Shown here: positions 10,556 through 21,870 of the stretch, one piece after another
Numbering within the stretch: the first letter of the stretch is position 1
Layout of the letters: every line of letters starts with the position of its first letter
Assembly (NCBI GenBank): GCA_029582265.1
Contig: CM055822.1
Coordinates: forward strand, 42,198,559 to 42,262,558
Source of the DNA: Zoroaster sp. YZ-2022
Taxonomy: Eukaryota > Echinodermata > Asteroidea > Forcipulatida > Zoroasteridae
Length of the DNA stretch: 64,000 bases
Direction: 5' to 3'
Program-made: the position numbers and the translations under genes
The notes under the pieces: model-generated
What the model was told of the DNA's origin: nothing
Database searches by the model: none
The model's input: only the letters and a program-made list of their open reading frames with translations

Positions 10556-11243
10556 GTAAAGGTAGCTGGGTTATTTGATACCTGTGTTGATATTGAGGCC
10601 ATAGGGTTTTCAGTTGATGTATCCAGTGTGACTCCCTAAGTTTGCGATGTGTATCATTGCTAGTGCAGGCTTCAATTACAATGAGTTCAACATCATTAAT
10701 GCTATGATTAGGGCTGTTAAAATGGATAGCCACAGGGTAGGGTTTTTTAGTTTTCACAGAGGAAACATGGGGGGCAAAGCGGAGACACAATTTGGTCTTT
10801 GTCTCCCCTATATATTGTATACCACATCTTTTACATGAGATTACATATATAACATTGGGTGTGTCACACTGGGATTTAGTTCTGATTGTGTAGGTGAGAC
10901 CAGTACTGTGGCTTTTCACCTTCTGAGCAGGTTTGAGATACAAACAGGTTTTGCATCTCGAGCGGTTACACTTAGAGCACCCGTGTAGTGATTCATGATC
11001 AGTGATGTTAAGATCACTGTTAGTGCTAGGGAGCCTAGCCCGAACCAATATATCACCGAGGTTACGGGGGCGACGGAAGGCAATCAAAGGGGGCTCAGGG
11101 ATGGCTGAGCGTAACCTGTCGGAGGAGTGTAAAATGGTCATGTTATCATTTACGATAGATGAAAGTCTGGGTAATCTGGGGTGATAAGTTGTAACCAGGG
11201 GGACTCTGTTAGGGAGGGTTTTCTTGTTACCCTGGGTAGCCAA
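10533..11243 (-). pseudogene. PLE GIY-YIG endonuclease domain
   Basis: C-terminal part of a Penelope-like element protein. A cysteine cluster (GCSKCNRSRCKTC) precedes the GIY-YIG core NVIYVISCKRCGIQYIGET, followed by the arginine-containing CLRFAPHV and by ESHWIHQLKTL. In PLEs this domain nicks the target to prime reverse transcription. A frameshift near the end replaces the normal PYGLNI ending. Upstream, 11244-11380 continues in other frames toward the RT, so the gene is broken. Confidence 0.88.
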
Positions 11244-11379
11244 GAGGGTGCTACGGGGGGTACAGAGGGCCCTGTTGATGGCTAGTTGGACCCTGCGTTT
11301 GCTATGACCCCGGGATACAACGTGTTGCCTCAGTCGGACGACCGTTTCCTGTATAAGGTATCGGTGGAACAGATACGTC

Positions 11380-13291
11380 TTATACGGAGCGCTTGACTGT
11401 AGGCGATGGCTTCTTTGCAGTGCTTGGGGTGGAAGCTGTCAGAAAGGAGGTATTGATGAGTGTCAGTGGGTTTACAATAGACATCAGTCGAGATACCATG
11501 GGGGATTTGTTGATGGTGACGTCTAGGAAGTTCACGCTATTGGTAGAGTAGTTAGCAGTGAACTTGATGGTGGCGTGGAATGAATTAATGTAGTTGATGA
11601 ATTCACCTAGGCTATCTTGGCCACCACACCAAATGCAGAATATATCGTCAATAAATCTCCACCATACTAGAGGACGGTGGGGGGCAGAAGATAGCAATCT
11701 GTCTTCAAGGTCAGACATAAACAGATTAGCGTATGATGGTGCCATCTTAGTGCCCATCGCTGTACCTTGAACCTGGAGAAAGTTTCTGTCTAGGAATGTG
11801 AAATTGTTTTTGGTCAGTATATGTCGGATAAGATCTGTGAGGTGTCTCACTGGATCTGAGAGCGTTGGCACATGCACTTATGCCTTCGCCATGGGGGATG
11901 TTTGTATATAAGGAGGAAACATCCAGAGAGACAAGGAGGGCAGAATTGGATATTTGATGTTTAATACCCTCTAGTTTACGGAGGAAGTCTGTAGTGTCCT
12001 GTATGAATGAAGGGATATGAGAGACCAGAGGGTTGAGGTAGCTGTCAACGAACTCAGAGATACGTTCTGTTAGGCTACCATTACCCGACACAATGGGACG
12101 GCCCGGGTTACCTGCCTTGTGAATTTTGGGCAGTAGATAGAAACGGGCCGTACGAGGATCCTGTGGGATGAGATAGTTAAAGGTATCCTTGTTAATACCA
12201 TTACAATTATGAATTTTGACGAGGGTGTCAGATATTTCTTTTGCGAAGGAGTGGGTAGGGTCAGTATCACATTCTGTATAGTGATCAGTGTTATTAAGTT
12301 GTCTGAGGGCCTCGGCTGTGTAATCATCTCTGTTCATGACCACAACAGCAGACCCTTTGTCAGCCCGTTTGATGACAAGGTTCGTAGCTTGTCGGAGTTC
12401 ACCGATGGCGTCCCGTTCAGCACGGGAGAGGTTGCTGGCACATCTAGCAGGAGGTTCCATGTTAACCTCAGAGTTAACTGCATTGATATACTTGTCAAGG
12501 GCTGCATCTCTATTCTTAGGAGGTACCCATACACTTTTTTCTTTGAAGCGGTTGCGGCTGGGGGCCCCAGAGGGACTGTCATCTGGGGTCTCGTCGTCTG
12601 TGGGAGGCTCGACGTGAAAGAATTCACGGAGTCGTAGTCTGCGGTTGAAGTGGGCTATGTTCTGTTGGAGTGAGAGTTGATTATGTTCCTTGGGTGTGGG
12701 GCAAAACTTAAGACCCCTTGAGAGCAATTTAACCTGGGGATCACTGAGTGCAGTATCAGACAGATTAATTACAGTATGTGTTGGTGGGTTAGGGGTGTTA
12801 TTACCAGAGGGTCTATTGGTGACCTTATGGAAACGCCTGTACAGGTATTTCTTATGGTTAGCCTGGGCATTACAGCGTTTCTTGTCCTGTTTGCGTTGTA
12901 GGGAGAAACGAAGGTGGTTAATGTTGGAGGAAAGAATGGCTTGGAAATGGTCCCATTCATGATCATTAGAGCAAGCCACGTTTAATTGAGATTCTGTACT
13001 CTCAATATCAAGTGACTGGTTGTCAATGCATTTTAGGCATTGGGCTTCGAGAAGTTCAAGTAAATGGAAGGAAGTCTTGGTTAGTGTGTCATTCCATTTC
13101 TTACTGAATGCCGCGTCTAGGTCCCCGAAGGAGGGGCTGCATTTGATTTTGAGACCCTTGGGTAGAATACGGGATAAACGATAGAAACGGTAGTTATCAA
13201 GGTGAGATAGGTAACGTACTCTCTTTTCCTCAAGTTTTCGCAACTTTTGGAAAATGCATTTAGTATTAAGCGATGACATAGAGAAAAGCAA
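11380..13291 (-). pseudogene. PLE protein: N-terminal region and reverse transcriptase
   Basis: The longest PLE copy here. From 13291 the frame runs 514 residues: N-terminal region, then VIKRADKGSAVVVMNRDDY, RFYLLPKIHK, GRPIVSGNGS and SLDVSSLYTNIPHGEGI (RT motif A). A frameshift at about 11860-11880 leads to the second block with [32 protein letters not shown] (catalytic IDD) and VNFLDVTI. A further frameshift separates it from the GIY-YIG block. The PLE type reverse transcriptase is clear; the copy cannot make the whole protein as it stands. Confidence 0.88.
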
Positions 13292-13314
13292 TATACAATG
13301 TGTACATTATATGT

Positions 13315-14310
13315 ATAGAAAAGGTTGGAAAGAGCGGGTTAATACAAAGAGCTGTGGAGAGAACGGGTTAAAACAAATACCTGGAAAAAGAAAGGGTTAT
13401 TAATTACGTGAAAAGGGAACGAATTAATACAAATACCTGAAAAAAGAACTGGTTAATACAAAGAGCTGTGGAGAGAACGGGTTAAAACAAATATCTGAAA
13501 AGAGAACGGGTTAATACAATTACCTGTAAAGAGAACGGGTTAATACAAATATCTGAAAAGAGAACAGGTTAATACAAATACCTGAGAAAAGAACAGGTTA
13601 ATATAAATACCTGAAAAAAGAACGGGTTAATACAAAGAGCTATGGAGAGAACGGGTTAATACAAATACCTGAAAAGAGAGCGGGTTAAAACAAATGCCTG
13701 AAAAAAAGAACGGGTTAATACAAATACCTGAAAAGAGAACAGGTTAATACAAATATCTGAAAAAAGAACGGGTCAACACAAAGAGCTGTGGAGAGAACGG
13801 GTTAAAACAAAGAGCTGTGAAGAGAACGGGTTAATACAAGTACCTGAAAAGAGAACGGGTTAATACAAATGCTTGTGGAGAGAACGGGCTAATACAAAGA
13901 GCTGTGGAGAGAGCGGGTTAAAACAAAGAGTTGTGGAGAGAACGAGTTTATACAAAGAGCTGTGGAGAGAATGGGTTAAAACAAATACCTGAAAAAAGAA
14001 CAGGTAAAAGCAAATGTGTATATGGAAAGGGAACAGGTAAAAGCAAATATATATATATGAAAAGGGAACAGGTTAAAGCAAATACCTGAAAAAGGAACAG
14101 GTAAAAGCAAATACTTGAAAAAGAACAAGTGAAAGAAATTACATGAAAAAGGAACAGGGTAGAGCAAATGCCTGAAAAAGGAACAGGTTAAAGCAAATAC
14201 CTGAAAAAGGAACAGGTTAAAGGAAATACCTGAAAAAGGAACAGGTTAAAGCAAATACCTGAAAAAGAAACAGGTTATAGCAGATACCTGAAAAAGGAAC
14301 AGGTTATATA
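13315..14310 (-). repeat. PLE-associated minisatellite, array 3
   Basis: More than thirty units of 'gagaacgggttaatacaaat' plus 'acctgaaaa', with 'gagctgtggagagaacgggt' variants in the half nearest the PLE start. It sits upstream of the minus-strand PLE. At the right it grades into 'aggaacaggttaaagcaaat' units and an (AT)n tract, then the plus-strand PLE. Confidence 0.88.
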
Positions 14311-14337
14311 TATATATATGACCAAAAACAAATATAT

Positions 14338-14709
14338 ATGACCAAAAACAATTTCACGTTCCTAGACAGAAACTTTCTGCAGGTTCAAGGTACAGCGATG
14401 GGCACTAAGATGGCACCATCATACGCTAATCTGTTTATGTCTGACCTTGAAGACAGATTGCTATCTTCTGCCCCCCACCGTCCTCTAGTATGGTGGAGAT
14501 TTATTGACGATATATTCTGCATTTGGTGTGGTGGCCAAGATAGCCTAGGTGAATTCATCAACTACATTAATTCATCGACAAATCCCCCCATGGCATCTCG
14601 ACTGATGTCTATTGTAAACCCACTGCAAAGAGGCCATCGCCTACAGTCAAGCGCTCCGTATAAGACGTATCTGTTCCACCGATACCTTATACAGGAAACG
14701 GTCGTCTGA
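14338..14709 (+). pseudogene. PLE reverse transcriptase fragment
   Basis: Carries [18 protein letters not shown] and [12 protein letters not shown], identical to the minus-strand copy, but an internal deletion after NYINS removes the VNFLDVTI region. The frame then ends at 14709. It is a 5'-truncated relic. Confidence 0.85.
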
Positions 14710-14800
14710 ACTGAGGCAACACCTTGTATCCCGGGGTCATAGCAAACGCAGGGTCCAACTAGCCATCAACAGGGCCCTCTGTACCTCCCGTAGCACCCTC

Positions 14801-15481
14801 TTGGCTACCCAGGGTAACAAGAAAACCCTTCCTAACAGAGTCTCCCTGGTCACGACTTATCACCCCAGATTACCCAGACTTTCATCTATCGTAAATGATA
14901 ACATGACTATTTTACACTCCTCCGACAGGTTACGCTCAGCCATCCCTGAGCCCCCTTTGATTGCTTTCCGTCGCCCCCGTAACCTCGGTGATATATTGGT
15001 TCGGGCTAGGCTCCCTAGCACCAACAGTGACCTTAACGTCACTGATCATGAATCACCACAGGGGTGCTCCAAGTGTAACCGCTCGAGATGCAAAACCTGT
15101 TTGTATCTCAAACCGGCTCAGAAGGTGAAAAGCCACAGTACTGGTCTCACCTACACAATCAGAACTAAATCCCAGTGTGACACACCTAATGTTATATATG
15201 TAATCTCATGTAAAAGATGTGGTATACAATATGTAGGGGAGACAAAGACCAAATTGTGTCTCCGCTTTGCCAACCATGTTTCCTCTGTGAAAACTAAAAA
15301 AACCTACCCTGTGGCTATCCATTTTAACAGCCCTAATCATAGCATTAATGATGTTGAACTCATTGTAATTGAAGCCTGCACTAGCAATGATACACATCGC
15401 AAACTTAAGGAGTCACACTGGATACATCAACTGAAAACACTGCAACCCTATGGCCTCAATATCAACACAGGTATCAAATAA
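14801..15481 (+). CDS. PLE GIY-YIG endonuclease domain, open frame
   Basis: 226 residues without interruption, equal to the C-terminal part of the PLE protein: CSKCNRSRCKTC cluster, VIYVISCKRCGIQYVGET (GIY-YIG core), LRFANHVSSVKT, HFNSPNHSIND and the terminal ESHWIHQLKTLQPYGLN. The first Met is internal to the full-length protein and not a true start. It is in frame to the natural stop, so this is the best reference for the family in the window, but without the RT it is not functional by itself. Confidence 0.8.
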   Translation: MATQGNKKTLPNRVSLVTTYHPRLPRLSSIVNDNMTILHSSDRLRSAIPEPPLIAFRRPRNLGDILVRARLPSTNSDLNVTDHESPQGCSKCNRSRCKTCLYLKPAQKVKSHSTGLTYTIRTKSQCDTPNVIYVISCKRCGIQYVGETKTKLCLRFANHVSSVKTKKTYPVAIHFNSPNHSINDVELIVIEACTSNDTHRKLKESHWIHQLKTLQPYGLNINTGIK

Positions 15482-15483
15482 CC

Positions 15484-15640
15484 CAGTTACCTTTACCTAT
15501 TTCCAGGTATTTGTTGTAACCTTTCATTTTTCAGGTATTTGTTTTAATCTTTATTCTATTTTCAGGTATTTGTTTTAACCTGTTACTTTTCAGGTCTTTG
15601 TCCCAACCTGTTCTATTTCTAGGTATTTGCTTTAACCTGT
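15484..15640 (+). repeat. PLE-associated minisatellite, array 4
   Basis: About five units such as 'aacctgttacttttcag' then 'gtctttg', between the GIY-YIG stop and the 3' tail. Same position relative to the gene as array 2. Confidence 0.8.
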
Positions 15641-15970
15641 TGCCTTATCTTATCTTGTATACGTTTACATTTTTTCAAACTGTCTCTCATAGAACTATTT
15701 TAATTGAGCTATTTACACCCACACATCAACTCCTCAATTTTTTTGTTGTCGTATCCCTTTGTGTATTGTCCTATGTTTATGCCAGCTTCACTACAAGCTG
15801 CCACATCTACTTATTGTGTGGCTCAATAATCCCCCTTTTCTTCACTTTTTATACTCCTATTGGCTTTTTCTCGACTGATGCTTATCTTTAATTGGTCACT
15901 ATTTTCCCGCCTTTTTTGGATCCCGCCCCGTGATCCTTTGCTTCCCCTTTTCCCTATAAATGTTTTGTCA

Positions 15971-16015
15971 AAGCCTCTGATGAAGGTCCGGATTGGATCG
16001 AAAGCTAAGGCCACC
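15971..16015 (+). ncRNA. Hammerhead-ribozyme-like core at the PLE 3' end
   Basis: CTGATGA at 15977-15983, a perfect short stem II (GGTCC/GGATC allowing one G-T, loop GGATT), then GAAA at 16000-16003, followed by GC-TAAG-GC, which can form a 2-bp stem III. These are the conserved hammerhead boxes, and PLEs are known to carry hammerheads in their terminal repeats. The A-U pair expected next to GAAA and a long stem I are not obvious, so activity is doubtful. Confidence 0.5.
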
Positions 16016-16026
16016 CTCCCGATTTA

Positions 16027-16028
<2 letters not shown>

Positions 16029-16061
<33 letters not shown>
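16029..16061. repeat. (AT)n microsatellite
   Basis: AT dinucleotide tract bordering the plus-strand PLE. Confidence 0.9.
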
Positions 16062-16066
<5 letters not shown>

Positions 16067-16111
16067 TGACGTGTAGGCCTAATGTCAAATATTTGTATAT
16101 TACATGGACTA

Positions 16112-16874
16112 TCAGATCACTATTCTATAATGTGGAATTTGAATCTGAAGAAGCCTCCTCTTCGCACTGTTAAAATTTTACCAACTAAAGATTAATTAAA
16201 GAAATATGGTATAACTGATGATGACCTCTGTCCCCTTTGTAGTACCGAATTAGAAACACTTGACCATCTATTTATCAATTGCAAAAAGCATATCGATGCA
16301 TGGTTATTCGTCGAATGCATTATTCGTAAATATATAAAAAATCACCTTTTTTGTCTAACAGACGAGAATAGAATTTTAGGAACTGGGATTAAAACCGACC
16401 TGTGTATTTTTCTTATCGGGCGATTACATAGAATCATTTGGAAAACGAGATGTCGCGCTACCCTTCAAGATATAGGTGATTGTAATATTTTGTACAAATA
16501 TAAAATGAACCTTCGTCAATTTCTTTTCATGGAAAAAGAGCGACTCGAAGATAATGTTTTCGATAAGATTTATTGTAAAAATTCAGCTCTTTGTTATTTA
16601 GAGAGAAATATTGTTAAATTTTGTTTCTGATTTTTCAGTGATTATACCCTGGTGAACGATATGAGTTATTTTTTCTTTAGTGTATACAGACACAAAATGT
16701 GTCATCTCTTGTTTAGTTGCCTTTTGTTATTTCTTTGTATTAAATAAATATGTGTATGTATGTATGTATGCATCCGTATTTATGTATGCGTGTATATGTG
16801 TATGTATATCATTTCCCTGTATATATGTTTTTTGTGTATGCATATGTATGCATGCTTCGGTATGTGTGTGCATG

Positions 16875-16951
<77 letters not shown>

Positions 16952-17275
16952 AATTACGTATCACCTTTGATACAAGGATGACTTAAGTTTTTCTTTCTGG
17001 TTGTAAATATGCCATTATTATCATATTTATTTGAGATCATGTCTTTTGTTTAACGTATGCAAGATGCAGTTCTTTGTTGGAAATGATTTAATTTTCTGTG
17101 TATATAGCATTACTGTCAACACCTTATTGCATTTACTTTATATTTCTTTTAATTTTGTAAATATGTACATATATGTATATAATGTAATATTGTGTTGGAT
17201 GTAATATTGTATATTTTGTTTTGTATTGTGTGTGATTGATGTAAATAAATGGAGTTGTATAACTCCACCCTCACG
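16112..17275 (+). mobile_element. 3' end of an L1-like LINE
   Basis: The frame 16199-16630, plus a part upstream of one stop, is the end of a non-LTR ORF2 with a CCHC zinc knuckle. After the stop there is a long 3' UTR with TATG repeats and an (AT)n tract (16877-16947), an AATAAA at 17245 and an A-rich end at 17277. Everything 5' of the last 150 or so codons is missing. Confidence 0.65.
16199..16630 (+). pseudogene. L1-like ORF2 C-terminus with CCHC knuckle
   Basis: Translates as KKYGITDDDLCPLCSTELET followed by LDHLFINCKKH and on to a stop after NIVKFCF. The C-x2-C...H-x4-C pattern is the zinc-knuckle found at the C-terminus of L1/Tx1-type reverse transcriptases. Upstream the same frame reads KKPPLRTVKILPTKD and then a TAA, probably a mutated arginine or lysine codon. 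Too short for the normal AUG-based caller because it is 5'-truncated. Confidence 0.65.
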
Positions 17276-17283
17276 GAAAAAAA

Positions 17284-17467
<184 letters not shown>

Positions 17468-17470
<3 letters not shown>

Positions 17471-18487
17471 GAGTCTAAGTCTACCATTTACGCCTGTCCT
17501 ACATTGAACACAGAGCTGACCATAAAGGGGATGACTCTGATCATTCTTAACTGACTCCAACTTGCTTTGCAAGACCCACTGATAGACCGAGTCTACTAAC
17601 CTCTGAGGTTCCCCAATCACCCGCTCAGCCCGCTTTATCACCCTGTCAATTCTGTCCCTTTCCATTTTACTTAGATTTCCACCCCAGCAGATCAAACAAT
17701 AACGCCAAACATTACATAAAATTGAGTTATAAAACAACATTAAAATTTCAGTTCGAACATTAAAAGTAGCCATTTTACGTAGACAGTAACTCCTAGTATT
17801 TAGCTTTTTGATTACAGTGTCCACATGATCTCCCCAGGTAAGCTTATCATTCAATGTTACACCCAAATATTTATATGTCCTGGTTCGTTCCACTTCAATG
17901 CCTCTAATAGTAACTGGGGCTGGAGCCCTCACATTTTTCCGAAAATCAATCAACATCTCTTTTGTTTTTGATACATTCAATTCAAGGAAGTTCTGTTCAC
18001 ATACTTCAACAAAAGCTTCAACCTGCTGGAGATATGCTCTATCATCATATCTGTCGATCAGTCCGACCATGGCGGAATCATCGGCAAATTTGATAAGCGG
18101 GCACATCTCCATGCATGATCTAATATCTGCAGTATACAACGTAAATAAAAACGGTGCAACAACGGTACCCTGGGGTGCTCCAGTGTTAGAAACAATGGTT
18201 AGTGATGGAATAGAAGAGGTCAATTTAACAAACTGTGTACGATACGTAAGATAATCCATGATCCATTATTTTAATAAATCAAAAGGTATGACTGCCAAAT
18301 TAATCAATTTCTGTATTAAAACATGTGGCTGTATAGTATTGAAAGCAGAAGAAAAATAAAAAAACATTAACCTTGCAGAATGGCCAGACCTAGTATTTTC
18401 AAGATGAGAATTAACTTTATCCAATAACAATAATACAGCATCCTCACCACTTCGTTTACTTTGATATGCAAATTGCAAAGGATCCAA
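17468..18487 (-). pseudogene. LINE reverse transcriptase, second part
   Basis: Two blocks in one frame with a stop between them at about 18263. The first has DPLQFAYQSKRSGEDAVLLL and FYFSSAFNTIQPHVL (motif A; catalytic D replaced by Y-F-S, normally D-F-S). The second has GAPQGTVVAPFLFTLYT (motif B), IKFADDSAMVG (motif C, FADD) and YKYLGVTLNDKLTWGDHVD. It ends with the SHPLYGQL tail known from Rex1-like elements. Confidence 0.8.
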
Positions 18488-20445
18488 AAAAGGTACAACA
18501 GATGGTTTAAAGTGAGAAATATCCGCTCACAGACTTTCATAGGTACTGAAGTCAATGCAACTGGTCTAAGATCATTTGAACAGGTAATCACAGATTTCTT
18601 CGGCATAGGAACAATACAAGACTGTTTCCATAAAACTGGAATAGACCAGCTACTAAAAGACAAATTAAATATGACTGACAAAATTTTCGCCAATTCAGAT
18701 GCACATAACTTTAAAACTTTACTAGAGAGTTTGTCTGGCCCGGCTGCTTTTGATATATTCAATTTGGAAAAAAGCCGACGAACCTCTTCCTCACTAGTTT
18801 CCAAGCCAAATTCTGAATTGTCAGAATTACGGAGGATTTCCCTGAGATTTTGACATTCAACCAAAAAATCATTATTATTAAAACGGTTAAAACATTCATT
18901 CAACTCATCTGCATATGCAGCACTTAACTTTGGAAAATTGCACAATTTTGATTTACCGTTAGAGTATCCACTCATGAAACGCATGCCCTCCCAAGCTCGT
19001 TTCATATTTCCAGTAAAATGCTCTTCAATTTTGTCACGATAGGTGGCTTTCTCTGCTTTAAACACGCTTGAGATCTTTTTGCACCTTAACCAATTCCTCT
19101 GATTTTCCTTTTCCAAATAGCCCCTTCTTTCTGTTTTGACCTTTTTAGTGATCCATGGCTTATTATTAGGAAATACCTTATTATTAGGAAATACCTTAAT
19201 TTGTTTACACGGAATAACAGTGTCAACACAAAAATTTATGTAGTCTGATATTGTTTCCGCCAGTTCATCAAGAGTATCACAAGATGACACAAACATGTCC
19301 CAGTCTGTACAGCCAATGGAAACCTGAAGTTGTTCCACTGCATCGTCGTTCCACTGTTGAACTGTAACACGTTTAGGTTTTACCCTCTGAACGAGAGGCC
19401 TATATTTGGGTAGTAAATGTATCAAATTGTGATCAGCTCTTCCCAGCTTCGGCAGTTGAACAGCTGTATAACCGTCCTTCACATTAGAGTAGCACAAATC
19501 CAAGGTTGCCTGACCACGTGTTTGGCACGTGACGTGTTGATAATAATGCAGACTGCTTTTTCCCAGAGTACTATGACTGAAATCACCGTTAATCAACATA
19601 ACAGAGTCAGGTGCAGCTTGCTCCAGGTCATGGATGACTTCGGCTAATTCCAATGCAGCCTCCTTGGCCACATTCCTATGAGGCACATATACAGTACTCA
19701 TGACTACATGCGAGAACTCCCGCGATAGATAATATGGACGCAAACTAACTGTTAAAATTTCCAAATTTTCGGAGCATGAGTAACGCTTTAATACAGCGTT
19801 ATTAGGGTGGCACCAACGCTCATTGATGTACACACATACACCTCCACCAGATTTTTTCCCTGAATCAACAGTACGGTCTCCTCTCAATACCTTGAAGCCG
19901 TCTATAGAAACATGGGCGTCTTCATGAATATCCGATAGCCATGTCTCTGTAAAGGACAACAGGCAGGCAATCCTGAACTCATGCAAATATTTCACATTGG
20001 CGGACAATTCATCAGTCTTGTTGTTCAATGATTGTACATTTCCCATAACTATAGAAGGCAAATAAGGTATAGCTTTCTGTCTCCGCAATCTTTTCTTTAC
20101 CCCTCCGGCTTTACCTCTCTTCCTGCGTCGTAGTTCGGGAGGAATGACCGCATTCGACGGTAGGCAGGCTCCTTGACATAGCGGTTGTGCACGGAGGGTG
20201 TGGAGGTCGTCTAACGTGTATGTAATGCGACTCAGCACTGGCCAAATATCTCCATTTCCACACTTAACGGACGAGGTTAAAACAAATAACAGGAACAGTC
20301 CAAGCGTAATAACACCGACATCCATCCTTGATACACATAACACTCCAAATAATTAAAACTAAGGAGAAATGTAGCAAACAAAATCAAAAATTGCAGAGCT
20401 GGTGCGAGTCGTGTCGCCACTTGAGCAGCGCCACCATATGTTAAA
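17475..20445 (-). mobile_element. Rex1/CR1-like LINE, nearly full length
   Basis: Minus-strand element with a 5' UTR (about 20345-20445), an ORF with endonuclease and RT, and a short 3' end against an (AT)n tract. It is the most complete LINE in the window. Two or three lesions in the RT (about 18480 and 18263) make it defective. Confidence 0.8.
18367..20343 (-). pseudogene. LINE endonuclease and first part of RT
   Basis: 658 residues. After a hydrophobic N-terminus (VGVITLGLFLLFVLTSS) comes an APE-type endonuclease: NVQSLNNKTDEL, SFTETWLS, GGVCVYINE, VMSTVYVPHRN, LINGDFSHS and GRADHNLI (usually S-D-H). The RT begins around LNISKAAGPDKLSSKVLKL and NDLRPVALTSVPMKVCERI. A frameshift at about 18480 ends the frame in unrelated residues; the RT goes on at 18266-18487. 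An 18-bp tandem duplication gives KVFPNNKVFPNNK near residue 395. The unusual signal-like N-terminus may be a feature of this lineage or a wrong start. Confidence 0.82.
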
Positions 20446-20501
20446 ACAATGTATTAATGCTTTTGTACCATATATAACCTTGTAAGTCTCTGCTTCATGG
20501 A

Positions 20502-20909
20502 ATGTTTCATCACAGTTTGAAAATTGCACATGTTCTTGCACTTCTCAAAAAAGCTGGTCTCGACAAGAATTTTTTGAAAAATTATAGACCTGTATCAAAC
20601 TTGAAGTTCCTGGGAAAGACTATAGAACGAGCTGTATCTTGTAGAATATCACATCATATGCATGTAAATAATTTATACGATCCTTTCCAATCTGCCTATA
20701 AAGCACACCATGGAATAGAAACAGCACTGCTTCGTGTCAACAATGACATTTTATCTGCACTCGATGATGGAAATATAACTGCCTTAATTCTTCTTGATCT
20801 TAGCGCTGCGTTCGATACGGTTGACCATGATATTTTACTTGCACGTTTAAAACATCATATAGGAATTAAATGGCCATGCACTGGAATGGTGTCGCTCATA
20901 CTTGTCTAA
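20502..20909 (+). pseudogene. LINE reverse transcriptase, N-terminal part
   Basis: Reads VLALLKKAGLDKNFLKNYRP, SNLKFLGKTIERAV, FQSAYKAHHGIETALLRVNN and ALILLDLSAAFDTVDHDILL (motif A). The end of the frame (IKWPCTGMVSLILV) is out of register, then comes a stretch with frameshifts and a deletion (20910-21125) where motif C appears as HVNADDTQIYL, so the Y of YADD is lost. Confidence 0.85.
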
Positions 20910-21125
20910 AAGACCTCAACATGTTTGTATTCGTGATGCCGTCTCTGAACCTTTTCGTCTGAATTACTCAAGGATCAATCATCGGCCCTCAGTGGTTCAT
21001 GAAATATATCTTATCACGTCAACGCAGATGACACTCAGATTTATCTAGCTTTCATACCATCACAACAACAGAGTGCCTCTATAATTAATCGCCTTGAAAA
21101 CTGTATTCATGATATTCGCATTTGG

Positions 21126-21869
21126 ATGAAGGAAAATTTCATAAAACTCAATGATGATAAAACTGAATTTGTGCTATTTGGTTCTCGTAAACAACTATCT
21201 AAGATTTATATTCCAAATTTTGTTATTGGTGACTCTCATGTGCAATCTTCTTCTCAAGCAAGGAACTTTGGAGTTATTTTTGATGCAAACATGACACTTG
21301 AACCTCATATTTCAAATGTTACTCGCACCGCAGCATTTCACCATTAGGAACATTGGAAAGTTACGCAAATATCTTAATTATGATGCAATAGAACAAATTG
21401 TTCATTCCTTCATAACATCTCGTCTTGATATGGCAAATTCACTGCATTATGGACTTCCACAGGATCAACTACGACGACTTCAAAGGATTCAAAACACTGC
21501 TGCACGTATTGTGACTCTCTCTAAAAAATCATGTCATATCACCCCATCCTGAAAGATCTGCATTGGCTGCCAATATCATATCGTATTATTTATAAAATAT
21601 TGCTTATCGTTTTCAAATCTTTGAATGATTGTACACCATTATATATATCTGACTTGTTAAAATGTTATGCCCCCTCTCGCAAGTTACGTTCCAGTGCAAA
21701 ATTTTTGCTGGCTGAACGAAAGTCAAAACATTGGGGTGACAGATCTTTTGAAGTTATGGCTCCACGCCTTTGGAATTATTTAGCTCTGTACATTCGTGAA
21801 TCTCAATCTGTTGACTCCTTCAAGAAAAACTTAAAAACTCTTATGTGTGTTGCCTATAAGGACTACTAA
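21126..21869 (+). pseudogene. LINE ORF2, C-terminal part
   Basis: Three overlapping frames: FIKLNDDKTEFVLFGSRKQL with ARNFGVIFDANMTL; then IGKLRKYLNYDAIEQIVHSF with SRLDMANSLHYGLPQDQLRR; then KDLHWLPISYRIIYKILLIV and WGDRSFEVMAPRLWNYL to the stop at 21869. It aligns with 6049-6800 on the minus strand. Frameshifts occur at about 21340 and 21540. Confidence 0.82.
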
Positions 21870-21870
21870 C

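Larger units (their letters stand above)
14330..16028 (+). mobile_element. Plus-strand PLE copy, 5'-truncated, inserted in (AT)n
   Basis: Same family as the minus-strand copy, in inverted orientation to it. It starts inside the RT, keeps an intact GIY-YIG frame, a short minisatellite (15484-15640) and the full 3' tail with a hammerhead-like core. (AT)n tracts lie on both sides (14311-14324 and 16029-16061). A related site without the insertion is at 17284-17470, so it probably jumped into an AT microsatellite. Confidence 0.75.
20500..21870 (+). mobile_element. Second CR1/L2-type LINE, truncated and broken
   Basis: Same family as the element at 5890-7695, in the opposite orientation. It begins inside the RT, has deletions around the active site and stops soon after the end of ORF2, lacking the TAA-repeat tail. 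It lies about 55 bp from the Rex1-like LINE. Confidence 0.85.

Noticed and set aside
12209..12962. Plus-strand frames of 90-142 codons
   Set aside because: Shadows of the minus-strand PLE protein.
13315..14310. Possible CRISPR-like array in the PLE minisatellite
   Set aside because: Units are contiguous and have no unique spacers; clearly eukaryotic minisatellite.
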